NCBI GenBank assembly: GCA_012845835.1
Contig: JABAKD010000002.1
Location: 1,550,001-1,614,000, forward strand
Origin: Undaria pinnatifida
Taxonomy: Eukaryota > Sar > Phaeophyceae > Laminariales > Alariaceae
Reading direction: 5' to 3'
DNA length: 64,000 nt
A program made the position numbers and the translations under genes. The notes beneath the pieces were generated by a model. It searched no databases, was not told the DNA's origin, and saw nothing but the letters and a program-made list of their open reading frames with translations. Position 1 is the first letter of the stretch, and each line of letters begins with the position of its first letter. This document shows positions 21,242 to 34,344 of the stretch, piece by piece.

Positions 21242-21735
21242 TGTGAAGGAGTCTTGGTGCCGGATGGTGGGAGCGAAAGAACGCAGGAGTATCAGCTTCG
21301 CTTGGAAACAGCACCGTTTTTTCTTTGTTGATTTCTTATTACTGGCGTTGAGCTATGAGAAGCTCGAGGAGACAGGAAAGGAGAAGGAGTGAGAGCATGG
21401 GAGTGGGGTGAGGCTCACAGAGTTCGCTTCACCCTCCAGCATTGCTGCTCTCGTCTGGATCTCTACCTATTGAACGTACAACGAACGTTCTCCTAGGTGT
21501 TCTATATTCTTATGATGAGCGCTTAACGCGCTTACTTCTACCTATCGTGTCCAGAGGCGGAACGTTCCATTACCGAGAACGTTCTTGTGGTATAAGCTAT
21601 AAATAGCTAGATTCTACGAGTTGTCCGCTCCACTCAGAATATTCCGTTGAAGAGAATTTTCTTGTGGCCAATAGACCGTAACTCTGCGGACTATCTTACC
21701 GAATTTATTTCCAGCTATATTGACACTCTGTAACA
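21242..21735. repeat. Left LTR of the miniature element
   Basis: Direct repeat of 22002-22495; ends ACACTCTGTAACA. Confidence 0.85.
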
Positions 21736-22001
21736 TTAGCCCACCCTGAATAGTCGTATATTCAGACCTCAAGACGGTCGAAAGATGAAGACAAATTTTA
21801 TCCTAAAAGACCGGGAAAGGGGGTCGAAGATGCGGCTATTCGAAACAAACACATGAGGTTATAGATTCCTCCACACCTCGTAATGAGGCCTAAACTCCAA
21901 GGATAGGGTTATTCACTAATAAAGCAGATCGCTAAAAGAAAGGCCATCGGAAGATCGAGGAAAACAGAAAACCCGATCGAGTCCTGCCGACAACGGCAAA
22001 T

Positions 22002-22495
22002 TGTGAAGGAGTCGTGGTGGCGGATGGTGGGAGGGAAAGAACGCAGGAGTATCAGCTTCGCTTGGAGACAGCACCGTTTCTTCTTTGTTGATTTCTTATT
22101 ACTGGCGTTGAGCTATGAGAAGCTCGAGGAGACAGGAAAGGAGAAGGAGTGAGAGCATGGGAGTGGGGTGAGGCTCACAGAGTTCGCTTCACCCTCCAGC
22201 ATTGCTGCTCTCGTCCGGACCTCTACCTATTGAACGTACAACGAACGTTCTCCAGGGTGTTCTATATTCCTATGATGAGCGCTTAACGCGCTTACTTCTA
22301 CCTATCGTGTCCAGAGGAGGAACGTTCCATTACCGGGAACGTTCTTGTGGTATAAGCTATTAATAGCTAGATTCTACGAGTTGTCCCCTCCGCGCAGAAT
22401 ATTCCGTTGAAGAGAATCTTCTTGTAGCCAACAGACCGTAACTCTGCGGACTATCTTACCGAATCTATTGCCAGCTATACTAACACTCTATTGCA
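22002..22495. repeat. Right LTR of the miniature element
   Basis: Direct repeat of 21242-21735; ends ACACTCTATTGCA. Just left of it is a short palindrome, TGCCG-ACAA-CGGCA. Confidence 0.85.
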
Positions 22496-22815
22496 TAAGT
22501 CGCATAAACGGCGAGAGGAGGCCGAAGGTTTTGCCGCGGGGGGCGAGGGTTGACATCAAGGGGGGAGGGGAATTCAAACAGTTTCAAGTCGCGTAAGTAT
22601 TTGAGAAATTATTGTACGCGTGGTGGTGTGCTAGGTCTAGGCGATGGTGGGCGTGGCGAGGATAGGGGGAGAAGGGGGAAGAGTTGGTTTGAATTTGAAG
22701 ACCATGTAATTAGATTGTTGCTACCGCATAGATGCATTGGAAGGTAAAGAGGCAATGTCACCTGTCGGAAAGTGTTTATTACTCTGTTTGGGGCGGCGGG
22801 GGAGGAGGGGAGGAG
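22496..22815 (-). repeat. R1 array, continuation after the LTR element
   Basis: Minus-strand delta remnant, then a beta module (GTGCTAGGTCTAGGCGATGG, about 22628), then an alpha module (AAAGTGTTTATTACTCTG, about 22769) with G-rich runs between them. Confidence 0.65.
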
Positions 22816-23173
22816 GGGGTTACATGTTGCTTGCTTGGCTTAGCGATTCGACCATTGATCACGAATCCCTTCCGAGATGGAGCACCGATGCTTCTCCTAA
22901 TAGAAACACCTCCAATAACTGGCGCTCATGACAATTCTTCTATATATTACACAGAAATTGTCTGCTTATCCTATCCCTGTCCTGTTTCGTCGTCAGCTCA
23001 GAGATACACAATACTGCATTGTGTTTTTAAGGACGCCCCCTCCCCCGCCAATCACAAGTCGGCGAGATGGATGCGATCCTAACAGACCGGCACCTTGACA
23101 CTATGAGTAATAATAGCATTGAAAAAATGTAGTCTGATGAATGTGACTGTACCAAAGTGAGAAGAGTGACTGA
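22816..23173. other. Intergenic, no gene seen
   Basis: No supported feature. Confidence 0.4.
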
Positions 23174-23413
23174 TTCTACAATAGCCCCCCCCAAACCAGC
23201 GATTTTCGTTAACGAACGTTTCATGGCTGCTCGACACAAGGAAGGGTACAATTGATACCAAAGTATCTATAAACTTTCTTGTGTGCAAAAAAAGCCTTTG
23301 ATCGATCGACGACGTCGGGGTGGCGAGAGACACCGTATTTCAGGAGATACGACCGGGAGCTGTATTTGAAACTGGCGATATCGTCAAGGAAAAGTTGGGG
23401 GGGCTACCGTAGG
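23174..23413 (+). mobile_element. MITE with TTCTACRRTAG-C(7-9) inverted ends, copy B
   Basis: Ends are TTCTACAATAGCCCCCCCC and GGGGGGGCTACCGTAGGA. The interior matches copy A (15747-15981) in reverse orientation, more diverged in the middle. No coding capacity. Confidence 0.75.
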
Positions 23414-24080
23414 ACGACTCGAGTATCAGAACAAGTATGGAAGATGACGCTAAGTTTATACATGTAAAACAACTACTACTATCATTAATAGAAGCAGTAC
23501 AGACGACAGCAGCCAAGAAGATACTAGCCTGCTCAAGTACGGCGAACAGTAAAGCAGTATTAATATATTAAGAGCACAAGAAGAAGTTGAACGTGCCCAC
23601 TTGAAGCAAATAGAGACGCGAGGAAGTTGAAATGGCAAATTGTAGTCCAAACTATTCCAACGGAGAGGTTGCCAGATATAAAAATATTTGATGGGGGTAT
23701 GGAGAAAATCCGAAGGGCGAAGCTGGAATACGATGGGATAACGAATTCGAAAAACTGTTGAAGGTTTAAGGGGAAGACCAAAAAGAGGTACTACTGCTGT
23801 CTAAAGCGAAGTTTGGGGGGTAACGGACTTAAGAGGAAAATGAAAAACAGAAAGGAAAGGCTAGCGCTAACAAAAAGGGTAAAATATGAGAAGCACTTAG
23901 TTAGGTATATACGTATACGGGAGATTGTGGGAAGATTTATTCGAATGAAAACAAACTTATCTGCACCGCCCAATACTATTTCAAAAAGCTGAAGCTGTGA
24001 TTTCGTGTCGGGGACCTCGACCTACTTGTATGATAGAAGAAAGAGATATGCCAATAGTGGGGAGGAGGAGGACGAGATCA
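23414..24080. other. Intergenic, no gene seen
   Basis: AT-rich stretch without recognised features. Confidence 0.4.
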
Positions 24081-24462
24081 CAAATATTTTTGTTGTTGTG
24101 CTCGCATTTACTCGCATACTCAAGTCCGTGTTACAGCACAGGCTGCTGCAGTCACTCTGGAGCTGAGGAATACTCCAGGGAAAAAAACACAGACAAACTA
24201 AAGATGGCACAGGCATATATCACGGCTGACGCAATTCATGCCTCCACCAGAAACATGTACTAGTGAAACTAGGAGTCAGTCAACGATGTGCCAGGTACAT
24301 ACATACTGGTCCATACGTCTCACTACTCGCGCCTGGAAAAATCGACCATACCGCTTGCCACCCAAGAAAGACTACCACGTATATATTGCACGTCGTACCT
24401 ATCACTACGAATACGCACGACAGACGCAAGTCAGTTAAAAAAAAGAAGCAAAGAAAAGCAAA
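24081..24462 (+). repeat. R3 dispersed repeat, copy 1
   Basis: Matches 43869-44263 closely and 26826-27271 more distantly. Landmarks are GACGCAATTCATGCCTCC, GATGTGCCAGGT, CCGCTTGCCACCCAAGAAAG and ACGCACGACAGACGCAAGTC. It ends in an A-rich tail, as SINE-like elements do. I see no clear Pol III boxes. Confidence 0.75.
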
Positions 24463-26825
24463 GCAGGTTGTATGTAAAGGAAAGGAAAGGAAAGACCAAT
24501 AATATGTGACTGCGTGGCAATACAATAGGATGAGGTCACCAGAGCTGTAGACCAGATATACAAGAGACTCTGGCCTGCTGCGTACATCTATCTGTGGTAT
24601 ATTCGAACAACCACGCCTGGTTATTGATGTGATGAGCATATGAACGGAAGACAACAATTAGGAGCTGCAGCTGTTGTATACAATGTGTTACACTAGCTTC
24701 ACCGTGTGCCATCATCCAGGGATGGATCGGGTGTTCCACATTATTATTGTATTTTTCATATTGGATGGAACTAGTACCGGGCACGAAAACACAGCAAAAC
24801 AAGCCCGACCATGAAAAAGGTGACCAAGAGAAAAGAAAAGACGAAAACGCAAAGAAAAATAAAACAAAGCAAAACAAACGACGGGAATTCTGAAGAATGC
24901 GATAAATAAATATTGGAAAGGAAAATGTGCGAGAAGAGGACAGCAAACGATACGTGCTGAAGAGGAACAGATACCTGTTGCAGGGACAACACAACGCGAA
25001 GAAGATTAGACTACCACTGTTCCACATAGGCGAAGCAACACGATATAGATGACTGCTGTTTCACCGACAAAAACATATGAATAAGAGGAAGAAGCTACCG
25101 GAGGGCAGTGGGAAAAGAAACAAGCACTGGAAATATGGGAGCAAACAAGAAAAAATACGAAAATAATACTTCACAGCAAGCAATTACCTCTCACCGAGTG
25201 TCGCTTTCGCGCTCCCTCCATTGAACTTAACGAAAACGAACCAAGCAGAAACCACCACACAGCAGGGCACTCGCGGTTGAGGGTTCGGGGGTATTGTGGC
25301 ACAACACGCTCTTTTTATAAGTCAAACTGGTACCTTGCCACATGATCCATTATTTCGTTTCTGCATGCTCTACAGCAGCTGTATCAATACGGCTCTGCTT
25401 CCACCCCCCCGTCCCCCCAGTCTCCCTTGGTTGCTGCTCTTGACGTACTCTGTTGTGGGGGGTTGCGACGTCTTCTCCGCCTCACCCCTGTGACATCTCG
25501 TAATGCAGCGATCCGCCGCGTCGACGATCCCCCGCCACTCTTCTTAGCCGGCTTCGGCCATAGTACGGTCTCCACTCCGAAAAAAAAGGGGAGCCACCCG
25601 TGGACTCCTTGTTTGATGCGAGTACCCTGATGTCGCCTGCCAAACCCTGAACCCAGTTCCTTTCTGGTCGGCCTCGTCCCGAGTTCACCCCACCAGCTAT
25701 CGTCTCGAACTTCACGGGATTGGTCAATCGCTGATTAGTTATTCGTTGTCTGGGTCCCGCGAAGGGGAGTCGTCGTTTGCGGATAGCCGTCTCAACCCTC
25801 TCACAGCAGTGAGTCTTCTTGTGAGCGTTGGCGTACGACATGCATGCGTTTGTCGGTGATCCTTTTTGTGAATATTCTATTTAACAAATAATTGCTCTAA
25901 ATTATAAAGTGCCCGGCGTGTGTGTGGTCCTCACCATGTGCAACTGTTATTTCAACTCATGAACGAGGTATATCCTGTATCTACCACTCTTCGCCCCCAG
26001 GTCTGGTCTTCGTCGTCTAGGTATACAGCACAAGCCACGCACCCAACGCCGCGACTGTTTGAGTGGTGCGTGCACCAGAACAACGGTAATAACGTTGGTG
26101 TGGACACTACTATTTACACTTGTGAATAATTACGGCAAAGGTGCTTGTGTATGTACAAAGGTCTGGAACACAGAGTGTCCGTCGCAGGCCTGCCAATTGT
26201 CGTCGGAGATTACTCACTTTCTTAGCTTTTACGAGAGACATAGCTTTAATTTACTAGTTTCCACTAGAGCTCCGATCTATTTCCTGACTAATATCCCGAA
26301 TATATAACGCCAACCTAACCACACAAAACACATCCAAATAGTCGTAACTCGGATAATTACAGGCCTTTCGAGGCCGTATCTTAATGCCTGGTCATGAAAC
26401 GCCAACCGCGCACTTTATATACGAAATCAACAGGAAGCAACGCCCCAGCACGCCAGAGTCTGGGCAATCAAAATCCGAAACGTAGACCGCTTATGAAAGG
26501 AATTCAAAGAAAGCTCTAGGAAAGGAAACCAAGCCTTAGGAAGATAGAGCGAAACGTAACGGAATGACGACAAAACTGATAACGAAACCAAACAGACGGT
26601 GAGTATCTATCCTTTGTGGCATAAACGAAGGCTGTGGGCTTGTTCACGGTACATACGATAGCCCAGTACATATTTCGTCCTGTCGACTCCACCCAGAAAA
26701 AGCGCCACACTTCCTCGTCAGCCCTTCACCGGTAGTTGCTAGAAAAGCGTAGTTGTCCCCCGAGACAAGGCCTGGGATGTGTGATCCGGTGCGGGCAGTA
26801 GGTGGCTTTCGATACTACCGGCATG
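24463..26825. other. Intergenic, no gene seen
   Basis: No gene, RNA or repeat shared with the rest of the window recognised. Frames here are short or low complexity. Confidence 0.4.
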
Positions 26826-26842
26826 TCCCACGGTTGTTGTTT

Positions 26843-26891
<49 letters not shown>

Positions 26892-27271
26892 GGTGGTTGT
26901 TGTTTTTTCATAAAATGGTGTACTCAACTCCTTGGTCACAAGACAGGCTCCGGGCGCTCTAAAGCTGAGGAATATCCCAGGAAAGAATCCCAAACAAACC
27001 AACAGCAGTGAGTGGTACGCGCATATCACGTATAGCTCACGCAATTCATGCCTCCGTTGTTAGAAAAGCATTAAAACGTGAAATACAAAGGGAGTCAGCC
27101 TACGATGTGCCAGGTCCACAATAGCACGTACGTCTCCCTACTAGCGCCTGAAAAAACCCGACTGCACCGCTTGCCACTCAGAAAAGACTACCACGTAAAA
27201 ACTGCGCGTCCGGTGTAGTACCTATCACTACACATACGCACGTCAGACTCAAATCAAAAAAGAAAAACTAT
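26826..27271 (+). repeat. R3 dispersed repeat, copy 2, with GTT expansion
   Basis: Diverged R3 copy. The short GTTGTTG motif of the other copies is here a (GTT)n tract (26832-26907). It ends in a short A-rich tail. Confidence 0.65.
26832..26907. repeat. (GTT)n microsatellite
   Basis: About 20 GTT units with minor interruptions. The polyglutamine and polyleucine frames across it are artefacts. Confidence 0.95.
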
Positions 27272-27314
27272 AATAATATCGACTCGACTGACGATAAGAG
27301 GAGGGACCAGAAGA

Positions 27315-27390
27315 ATCCAGTCGAAAAAAAGTCAAGTCGAAAAGATCCGTTTTCGACTGACTGGCGGAATGCGACTGAAAAATGAAATGG
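27315..27390 (-). repeat. R5 foldback arm, partial copy
   Basis: The reverse complement matches 3014-3100: CCATTTC, then ATTCCGCCAGTC, GTCGAAAACG, CTTTTCGACT and TTTTTTTCGACTGG. The other arm is absent. Confidence 0.6.
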
Positions 27391-27419
27391 CCTTTTTAGG
27401 TTCATCCTGCTATGATCTC

Positions 27420-27640
27420 CGCATTTCTTCCTTCGCCTTCTCCCTCCCGATTCTAATAGACGTAACTCAGATCGAGGGTAGTTAAGCGGGGTCTTCTGCC
27501 CCCTCCGCACTATTGTGCGAGCCTTCTTATTTATCGCGACAAGACACCACCTCTTCTCTCGTCGACACGCGTCGAATGTTGCCCAGAGTAGTGATAACTC
27601 TAATTGCCTAAACAAAAAATGAGTTCCAGGGATGCCGCTG
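27420..27640 (+). repeat. R4 dispersed repeat, copy 1 (diverged)
   Basis: Shares with 42990-43190 a series of blocks in the same order: GTAACTCAGATC, AGCGGG, CTCGTCGACWCGCGTCGAA. Divergence is high. Confidence 0.4.
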
Positions 27641-29539
27641 ATTCAGTTTTTGACATTATTAGCTATTGACACAACATATTCTATATATAGACTATGTCGA
27701 CATAAACCTAACTCATACAATAACACACTAGAGGTGGTGAGGTGGTACTATTTTCGTTGGGGTATACTTAAAGAAATACGCACCGGCCCTTGAGAACAGG
27801 CCGCGTAGAAGACGTTGCGGACGACGCGTGCAAACGTGCGGAAAGTGATAGTCGCAGGGGTACACATCAGTAATTTTGAAGAGTGCCCTGCTAAGTAGGG
27901 AAATTTCTCGCCGAAGACGATCATCGGGGCATTAACAAGCACTTCTAAAGCCCCTGTCGGGGATGAGCAAAACGTGAGATGAGTGGACATTTTCGTTGGG
28001 ACGGGGGTGACATATTGTGACTCGGCATGGTGCGCATTGGTGAACGATGGGCGGGTGTATTTTTCAAGCTCTATAACACATAATCGCTTACGTCTGATCA
28101 TCATCGAGGTATTCACCAAACGACAGCTCGCACGATCACTTGCACATGAACCCGCTTTCGATGAGAGTTTCGAGGACGGTCGTTTGAGCGATGATGGATG
28201 ATGATAATGATTATCGTGATGATGATGGATGATGATATTGAGCAAACTCGTCAAGGTAAGAGCTGCGAAACATGTTAGAATCTGCTGCACGCTTAGCGCC
28301 GGACGACTCGAACGAGACGGGAGAAAGGGAAGAATCCCCTATCACACGTGCGTCGTCGACCAGCGGAAAGGAATTGCTCTGTCGACCCATTGCTACTGCT
28401 TGTGGGAAGTGCTCGCACGCTTCGGTGTACGCGCCAAGATGGTTGCAGTAACCCGTCCGTTCCATGACGGAGCGTGGGCTGGCGTGCGTGGGAAAAATAT
28501 TGAGCACGCGGAGTGGTCCAGCGCCACACAGGGGCTTTGGCTGGGAAGCTTGCTATTTTCGTCGTTGCTGTGCAACGTGTTCTTAGACGCTTCATTACTC
28601 CGGGTAATCGTTCGCATCACCCAGGATGAAGGCATCGTAAGAATCTAGCTCACCGCGATGACGATGGGGCTGCCAGAGTCAAGGAAACACCGGCACGCTT
28701 GGAGAAACCCGTGTCGAGCATGCTTCACACCGACGACGACACAGGCATTGTCTCGAAATCGGCTGAATGGCTTGTTTGTATGGAGCTTCTTGTGATGTGA
28801 TCTAATCGAAACAACCTGCCGGCAACGGTGGCCCTTCTTTGCCGGGGCAAGGGCACGGCAAAACGTTTGGCGTTGCCTAAAGTGGGAGGTCCTTGACGTA
28901 GCCGAACGGTTCATTGTTAGGTGCCACGCTCGTAAAGGAGGACAAGAAGAGCTCGGAACGCCGGGCAGCCCGGATGTGTGATACACAAAATCGAACGCAC
29001 GGCGGGTGGGAGAGAGAAACCGCTGTCGAAGAAAAGCAAGGAGACGGCAGACACGGTAGCAAGGAACCAGGCCGGGTAGTAGGTAGAACCTGTGTACATA
29101 ACCTCAACCTACTGCGATCACCTTTCGTACGTGTTTCGTTGTTTGGATCGCTTGCTTCACTCCCCTCGGCGATACAGTATCAGCCGACACCGTGGCACCA
29201 CCGCCGCCGGTATGCGGGTTTGTTAACTCTATCGGTTTGGGTTGTCCATTATTCCTTTTATCCGTTTAGTCCCTTTCATCGTCCGTTCATTTATTTGGTT
29301 ATTTTATATACACTATAGTCTATGTTTTCTCTTTGCTTGACCGTTTCTGTTTTCTTTATATTTACGTAACTTTCGGGGGTATGAAGGCGATAATGTCACT
29401 GCGGACACCGCTGTCGAAGACATAGAAAGCACAAAACAAACCAAGGAGCAATTCTCCCAACCCTCTTCTACCTGGTAGTACAGCAGTTGTTGCACTCGAA
29501 ACCCAGTCTGTCTAGGTGTTGCTCTGACGTGGGCTGAGG
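27641..29539. other. Intergenic, no gene supported
   Basis: GC rises between about 28200 and 29100, and overlapping frames occur on both strands (for example 27748-28290 minus and 28229-28648 plus). None shows a motif or a splice-consistent extension that I can defend. A decayed host gene or element is possible. Confidence 0.35.
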
Positions 29540-29622
29540 TATATTATTATGAAAATTGAAATACACTCCAGCTGTGAGGTCGAATATTTTGTCGAAACTC
29601 ATCTTTGCAAGCTGTGTTATCT
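29540..29622 (-). repeat. R1 repeat, 3' fragment
   Basis: Minus-strand R1 end: ATACACTCCAGCTGTGAGGT, TTTTGTCGAAACTCATC, TTGCAAGCTGTGTTAT. Confidence 0.7.
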
Positions 29623-31599
29623 GCTTGATCTTTGCTGGACATCTGCTGCAGATGCACGACCAGTCAATTGCAAGTCAAACGTGGTGCCCCTCGCAACCAC
29701 AAGAACCAATGGCCCGTGGACGCACACGTCTGACGACAGTTACATCTATCAGCTGTCGCTCGTTTTGGCGACAGCTACAATATCTAGATATTTTTCAGCT
29801 TCGTTTTGTTTGTGTTCGGTACGGTGCTAATGAAGACCGTATGGGCACAACTACTGCAGCAAATGCTGTCATCAAGACGAGGGTGCAGGTGATACACCAT
29901 AATGCCCCTCCTGCTCCCGGCGTAGGGTCATTCATTACCCAACATGGTTGCTGCCCCCGACGTTGGTTGGATGGCTTTATCTGTCTTCTTGCCATTTGCT
30001 GGCCGTCTGTTGTGCGTCGTTGGTTTCATGACTTCATGTGCTTTGCAAATACAAATAGAGACATTTCCCAGTAATAATAGCTGTGACTCTTTTTTTTCTT
30101 CTTGTTGTGCAGTGCAGTGCTGTTTCCGTTCTTGTTTTCTGTTGTATTTTCTGCAGCTTTATTTTTCTTACCACAATTTTCTCTTGTTTACATTTTTTCT
30201 CCATTGATTGTCGCAAATGGTCCGGTGCTCTGGCTTGCTTCTAGGTTTGCCTACGTATGAATTTCGGTGCTTTATTGCGTGTGTGTTTTCTTCACATCAA
30301 AGAGGTTCTCTCTACGCAACGACGTCAGTAAATCTAGTGTCCGTGCTGACGTGCTGATCTTTCATCGTAGATATTACAATTTCTCCTGTGGTCACAGACT
30401 GACTGCTGTGAGGCAAAAAAAAAAACAAATGGCAGTCAATCGAGGTAGAGCAAGTGAAATGCAGTCGTATGGGACACGACAGCACAGCATGGAAAGCCAA
30501 GTCATAAAAAAAAATCATCATAATTAGACTAGTCTATATAATGGAAACAAACGACTAGAAGAGTTCTGATATTTTGGTGAGAGAGGAGCAAACAGGCTGC
30601 AAAAAGAACGGTGCATTTTATAAGTTGTTTCGGATTGAAAAGACTGCAAGCGCTTCGTACGTGCCACATATAGAGGAATAGACAACTGCCGTGATGATTA
30701 CTGTGACTGATGTGCAGTTGCCCGAGCGGAGCGTGGTAGCCCCGTGACCACCAAGCTGTGGCGCAACACGCCCGTCAGCAGCAGGTGTGGCTGCAGCACT
30801 ACCGCCACCGCCGGCGAGTAGAACAACTGTCTCACAGATAAACCACGGCACTAGCGCCACTGCCGGAGGCACCACCACCAACAACATATATATTCGACTT
30901 GGCTCATGACTGCTTGCCCTCGGTTGCGCGTGTTTTGGTTGGCGTTTTCGTGCTTTCGTGCGCTTGTGTACCTTTCGCGCGCGCATGTGTTTGTCCGCTC
31001 TAACAAAAAAACATAACAGGGCTGTTTCCAGTCCAAAAACGATAAACATTCACAACAAAACAAAACAAAACAAATACAATGTATAAAAAAGCCAAACCCA
31101 AATGTGTAGTCGCCTAGAGAAGATTGAAACCTGAGACAGGCCCATCAATGGACAGTCTCAACCACGTGTGGCGTGGATGGTTATATTAAATAGATTAGTA
31201 TGTCTGCGGTAATGCATTTCACCTTACTGCTGTATGAGATTGGCCCGCCATGAAACTGTACATCACCAATATCCCCGCGTGCCACGCAATATTTTATGTC
31301 GGGATATGGAATGTTGAGACGTTAGTTGGACGCCACTCGCTCGCACAACCAAAGCGGCTCCTCCATTTTTTCAATATTTTCGTCGACATCCACTTTGATT
31401 TCCAACCCGCGGGAATCTTGTCGGTGGTCTTATCTCCGTCAAGAAAAAAAAAAACGCTGAGAACAAAGGGTTTTCCGATGTTTTGAGGATTTTGTTCCAA
31501 ACACGTCTGTCTCTAAATTTCAGGTTCCAACTCCAAATATTGCGCGGCCAGTGGCCAGATGTTGAAAGCCCCGATTCTGCGAGGAAAATGTGCACAGCC
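29623..31599. other. Intergenic, no gene seen
   Basis: No supported feature. T-rich and A-rich runs occur at 30080-30200 and near 31440. Confidence 0.4.
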
Positions 31600-32290
31600 T
31601 AACCTATGGGATATATTGCCAGAGTAATAAACACTTCCACGCCCTGGATATCGCCTCGTTATCTTGTTAGAGCCGGTCATGTCGCTGCTGCAATTCTCAC
31701 CCGCCCCCGCCCCCAACGCCCCCTCCTTCCCCACCACCCGCACCATCGTCTAGACCTAGCACCATGCGTATAGCAAACCTCTACATCTATGCGACCTAAA
31801 GCCCTTCCCCCCCCGCCCCCCGCCTCCCCCGCCACATTCCCTCCCCCTCCCCTACAAGAAGGATTTATAGTTTCCACGCACAAATTAACCTGCCCCATCC
31901 GTCACATCTCCCGCCTCCCCCCCTCCCGTCCCCCTGTTGATCACAATCAAGCCCCCACGTGCTTAAAAACTCCGCCCTCCGCTCACCGGATTTGCGACTT
32001 CATGGATTCACTTGATAAACTGATGCATTTCCTTCCACAGCTGTCAGATTTTGTCCTCCTCATAAACGGGTTTTATAGTTTCCGCGCACAGACTGCCTAA
32101 CATCACCCTGACCCTGATAGCTACACTGTATGTAGTTGCAAGGGGAGTCGCCGACCTAGATCCTCAATGAGGACACACAACCCGTAATACGCGCGACCGG
32201 AGTATCACACGCAGCTTGCAAAGATGAGTTTCGACAAAATATTCGATCTCAAAGCTGAATTGCATTTTTAGTTTTATAATATATATATAA
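31600..32290 (+). repeat. R1 array, unit 1 (alpha-beta-gamma-delta)
   Basis: All four modules appear in order. Alpha is 31618-31710 (AGAGTAATAAACACTTCCAC), beta about 31715-31812 (TCGTCTAGACCTAGCACCAT), gamma about 31845-31930 (GGATTTATAGTTTCCACGCA) and delta about 31935-32290. Alpha, beta and gamma each end in a C-rich run. Delta ends in the ATATATATA tail. Confidence 0.85.
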
Positions 32291-32790
32291 AGCTCTCCCC
32301 CCCCGCCCCCGGCCCCCCCCGGCACATACCCCCCCCCTTTCCAACAAGAAGGATTCATAGTTTCCACGCACGAATTGACCTGCCCCACCCGTCCCCTTCC
32401 CCCCCTGCCCCCCTCCCGCCCCTCTTTTGATCAAAAGCAGGCCCCCACGTACTTGAAAACTCCGCCCTGCCCTTACCGGATATTCGACTTCCAGGATTCA
32501 CTTGATAAACTGATGCATTTCCTTCCACGGCTCTCAGATTTGTCCCCCTCAGAAGCGGTTTTTATAGTTTCCGCGCACAGACTGCCTAACATCACCCTGT
32601 TGACCCTGATAGCTATATTGTAATTGCAAGGGGAGTCGCCGATCTATATCCTTAATGAGGACACACAACCCGTAATACGCGCGATCGGAGTACCACACAC
32701 AGCTTGCAAAGATGAGTTTCCACAAAATCTTCGATCTCACAGCAGCTGGAGTGTATTTAATTTTTTAGAATATATATATATATATATATC
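32291..32790 (+). repeat. R1 array, unit 2 (gamma-delta)
   Basis: Follows the first unit head to tail after a C run: gamma about 32320-32410, delta about 32430-32790, ending in about ten TA units. Confidence 0.85.
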
Positions 32791-34344
32791 TTGATGGGTG
32801 GTGAATCGGGCAATGAAACGTGTATTCGGCGATGTTCTACTGCGAGGGTCTTGAGCATTGTCTCCACCAAATTTCATCATGATCGGGAACGACGACTTTT
32901 ATACAAATTTGTGTGCAAACGTTCACGGTTTTGAGTTGTCGCGGATACCTTGGCGAGATCAAATCGGGAAAATCAAAACCTTAGAATTATCCTTCTGCTT
33001 TTTTTTTGCATGCACAGCAGTATTGTATGAGGGTCAGCCAAGTTTTTACTCCTAACAACGGTGGCGGTAAAGCTTGCTGAAAAGTTGTCTGTTTTTCTTG
33101 CCTTCCCAGCTTGTACGGTAATTGAAAACTGTACATTTTTGCGGTATTCGGTTGAGTGGTTAGGAAAAGCCACAGAAAGAAAGGGCGATATATACACGTA
33201 ATTTTTTTGGATGGGAATGATATAACATGATCTTCTTGGTGACGACTTGGATGAGAATGGGAGGACGTGATTTATGCGGAGTTGGCTAGAACGTGGGAAT
33301 GGTAACTAGATGCAACTTATTACCACGGTGGATACCGTTTACCACCTACCACCTTGGTTGTGCCGTGTTTAAAACGAACTGCGCGGCGGTGAAAGAACCG
33401 GAGTGAGCACTGATATAAAGGAAGGCGTATCGTAGTGGTGGAGGCGGGATGAGCGCGTGCTTACGTATATCTCGGTTCTGATTTACGGCTATTAAGAGTG
33501 TGAAAGACATTGACGCAACAACATAGTGTAAAGACAGTTGTGGATAGGAAGTGCCAAAATAGGAAAGTTGGGAGCCCCCCGAAAAAAAACTGCTTTGTTA
33601 TAAAATAATGTCGATCCCACGTGAACGCGATGCATGACAATAATGAATACTCGTACAACCACGCGCAATCGACCGGATGGAAACACAATAGAACGAAAAA
33701 GCGTGAACGTCTTGTCTACGTATTGCGAACCAGTCAGTGACCCTTGTGAACGATCAGCACACGTAACAGTAATTTATTCATGCGACCCGAGGCTATCGTA
33801 TCGTGCAGTTAGCGCACCATCGGCCACCGCAGTCCCATTCATGAAGGAAGTCCAGATTCACCTACAAGATACACCCTGGAAATGAACCAGACAGAGTTCT
33901 CAGAAAAAGTAAAATTGCTTCAAGTTACTAACAGACGGCCACCGACAAGGCCGGCAAAGAGAGTGATCTCTCCGGCGATGACGCCATGTTTGATGTGATG
34001 AACGCCGTATATACACGAACATGCTGCCAATGCTTTACGCTCGGTGCGTCATACCCCTCACTGCTCCTGCTTAGCATCATCATGCACAACAGAGGGCTTA
34101 CCACAGTTTCTTGGGTATCTTGGCTCTTGAATAAGGTTTGACCGTCGGCGATAGAGATGTGAAGAATGATACAAGACGCATCAACACGTTTGTTCGTACG
34201 CACCAGGTGGGCAACAGCGGGAATGTCGCCTGACGCACCAAGAAATGAGTACAAAATTCAGACGATCCAAAGCCTAACATGTATGTGCCTGTTGAACTTC
34301 TAACTATTAATACATGAGATATTTTGTCCAATCAACATCGGCGG
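32791..34344. other. Intergenic, no gene seen
   Basis: No gene, RNA or shared repeat recognised. Confidence 0.4.

Larger units (their letters stand above)
21242..22495. mobile_element. Miniature LTR retrotransposon inserted in R1
   Basis: Two 494-bp direct repeats (21242-21735 and 22002-22495) both start TGTGAAGGAGTC and end in CA. They flank 266 bp with no coding capacity. The 4-bp duplication TAAG lies at 21238-21241 and 22496-22499. The R1 repeat on the two sides joins seamlessly when the element and one TAAG are removed. I count roughly two dozen differences between the LTRs by eye. A TATA-like CTATAAATAG lies at about 21597-21606. I could not identify a convincing primer site, so orientation is open. 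Confidence 0.85.
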
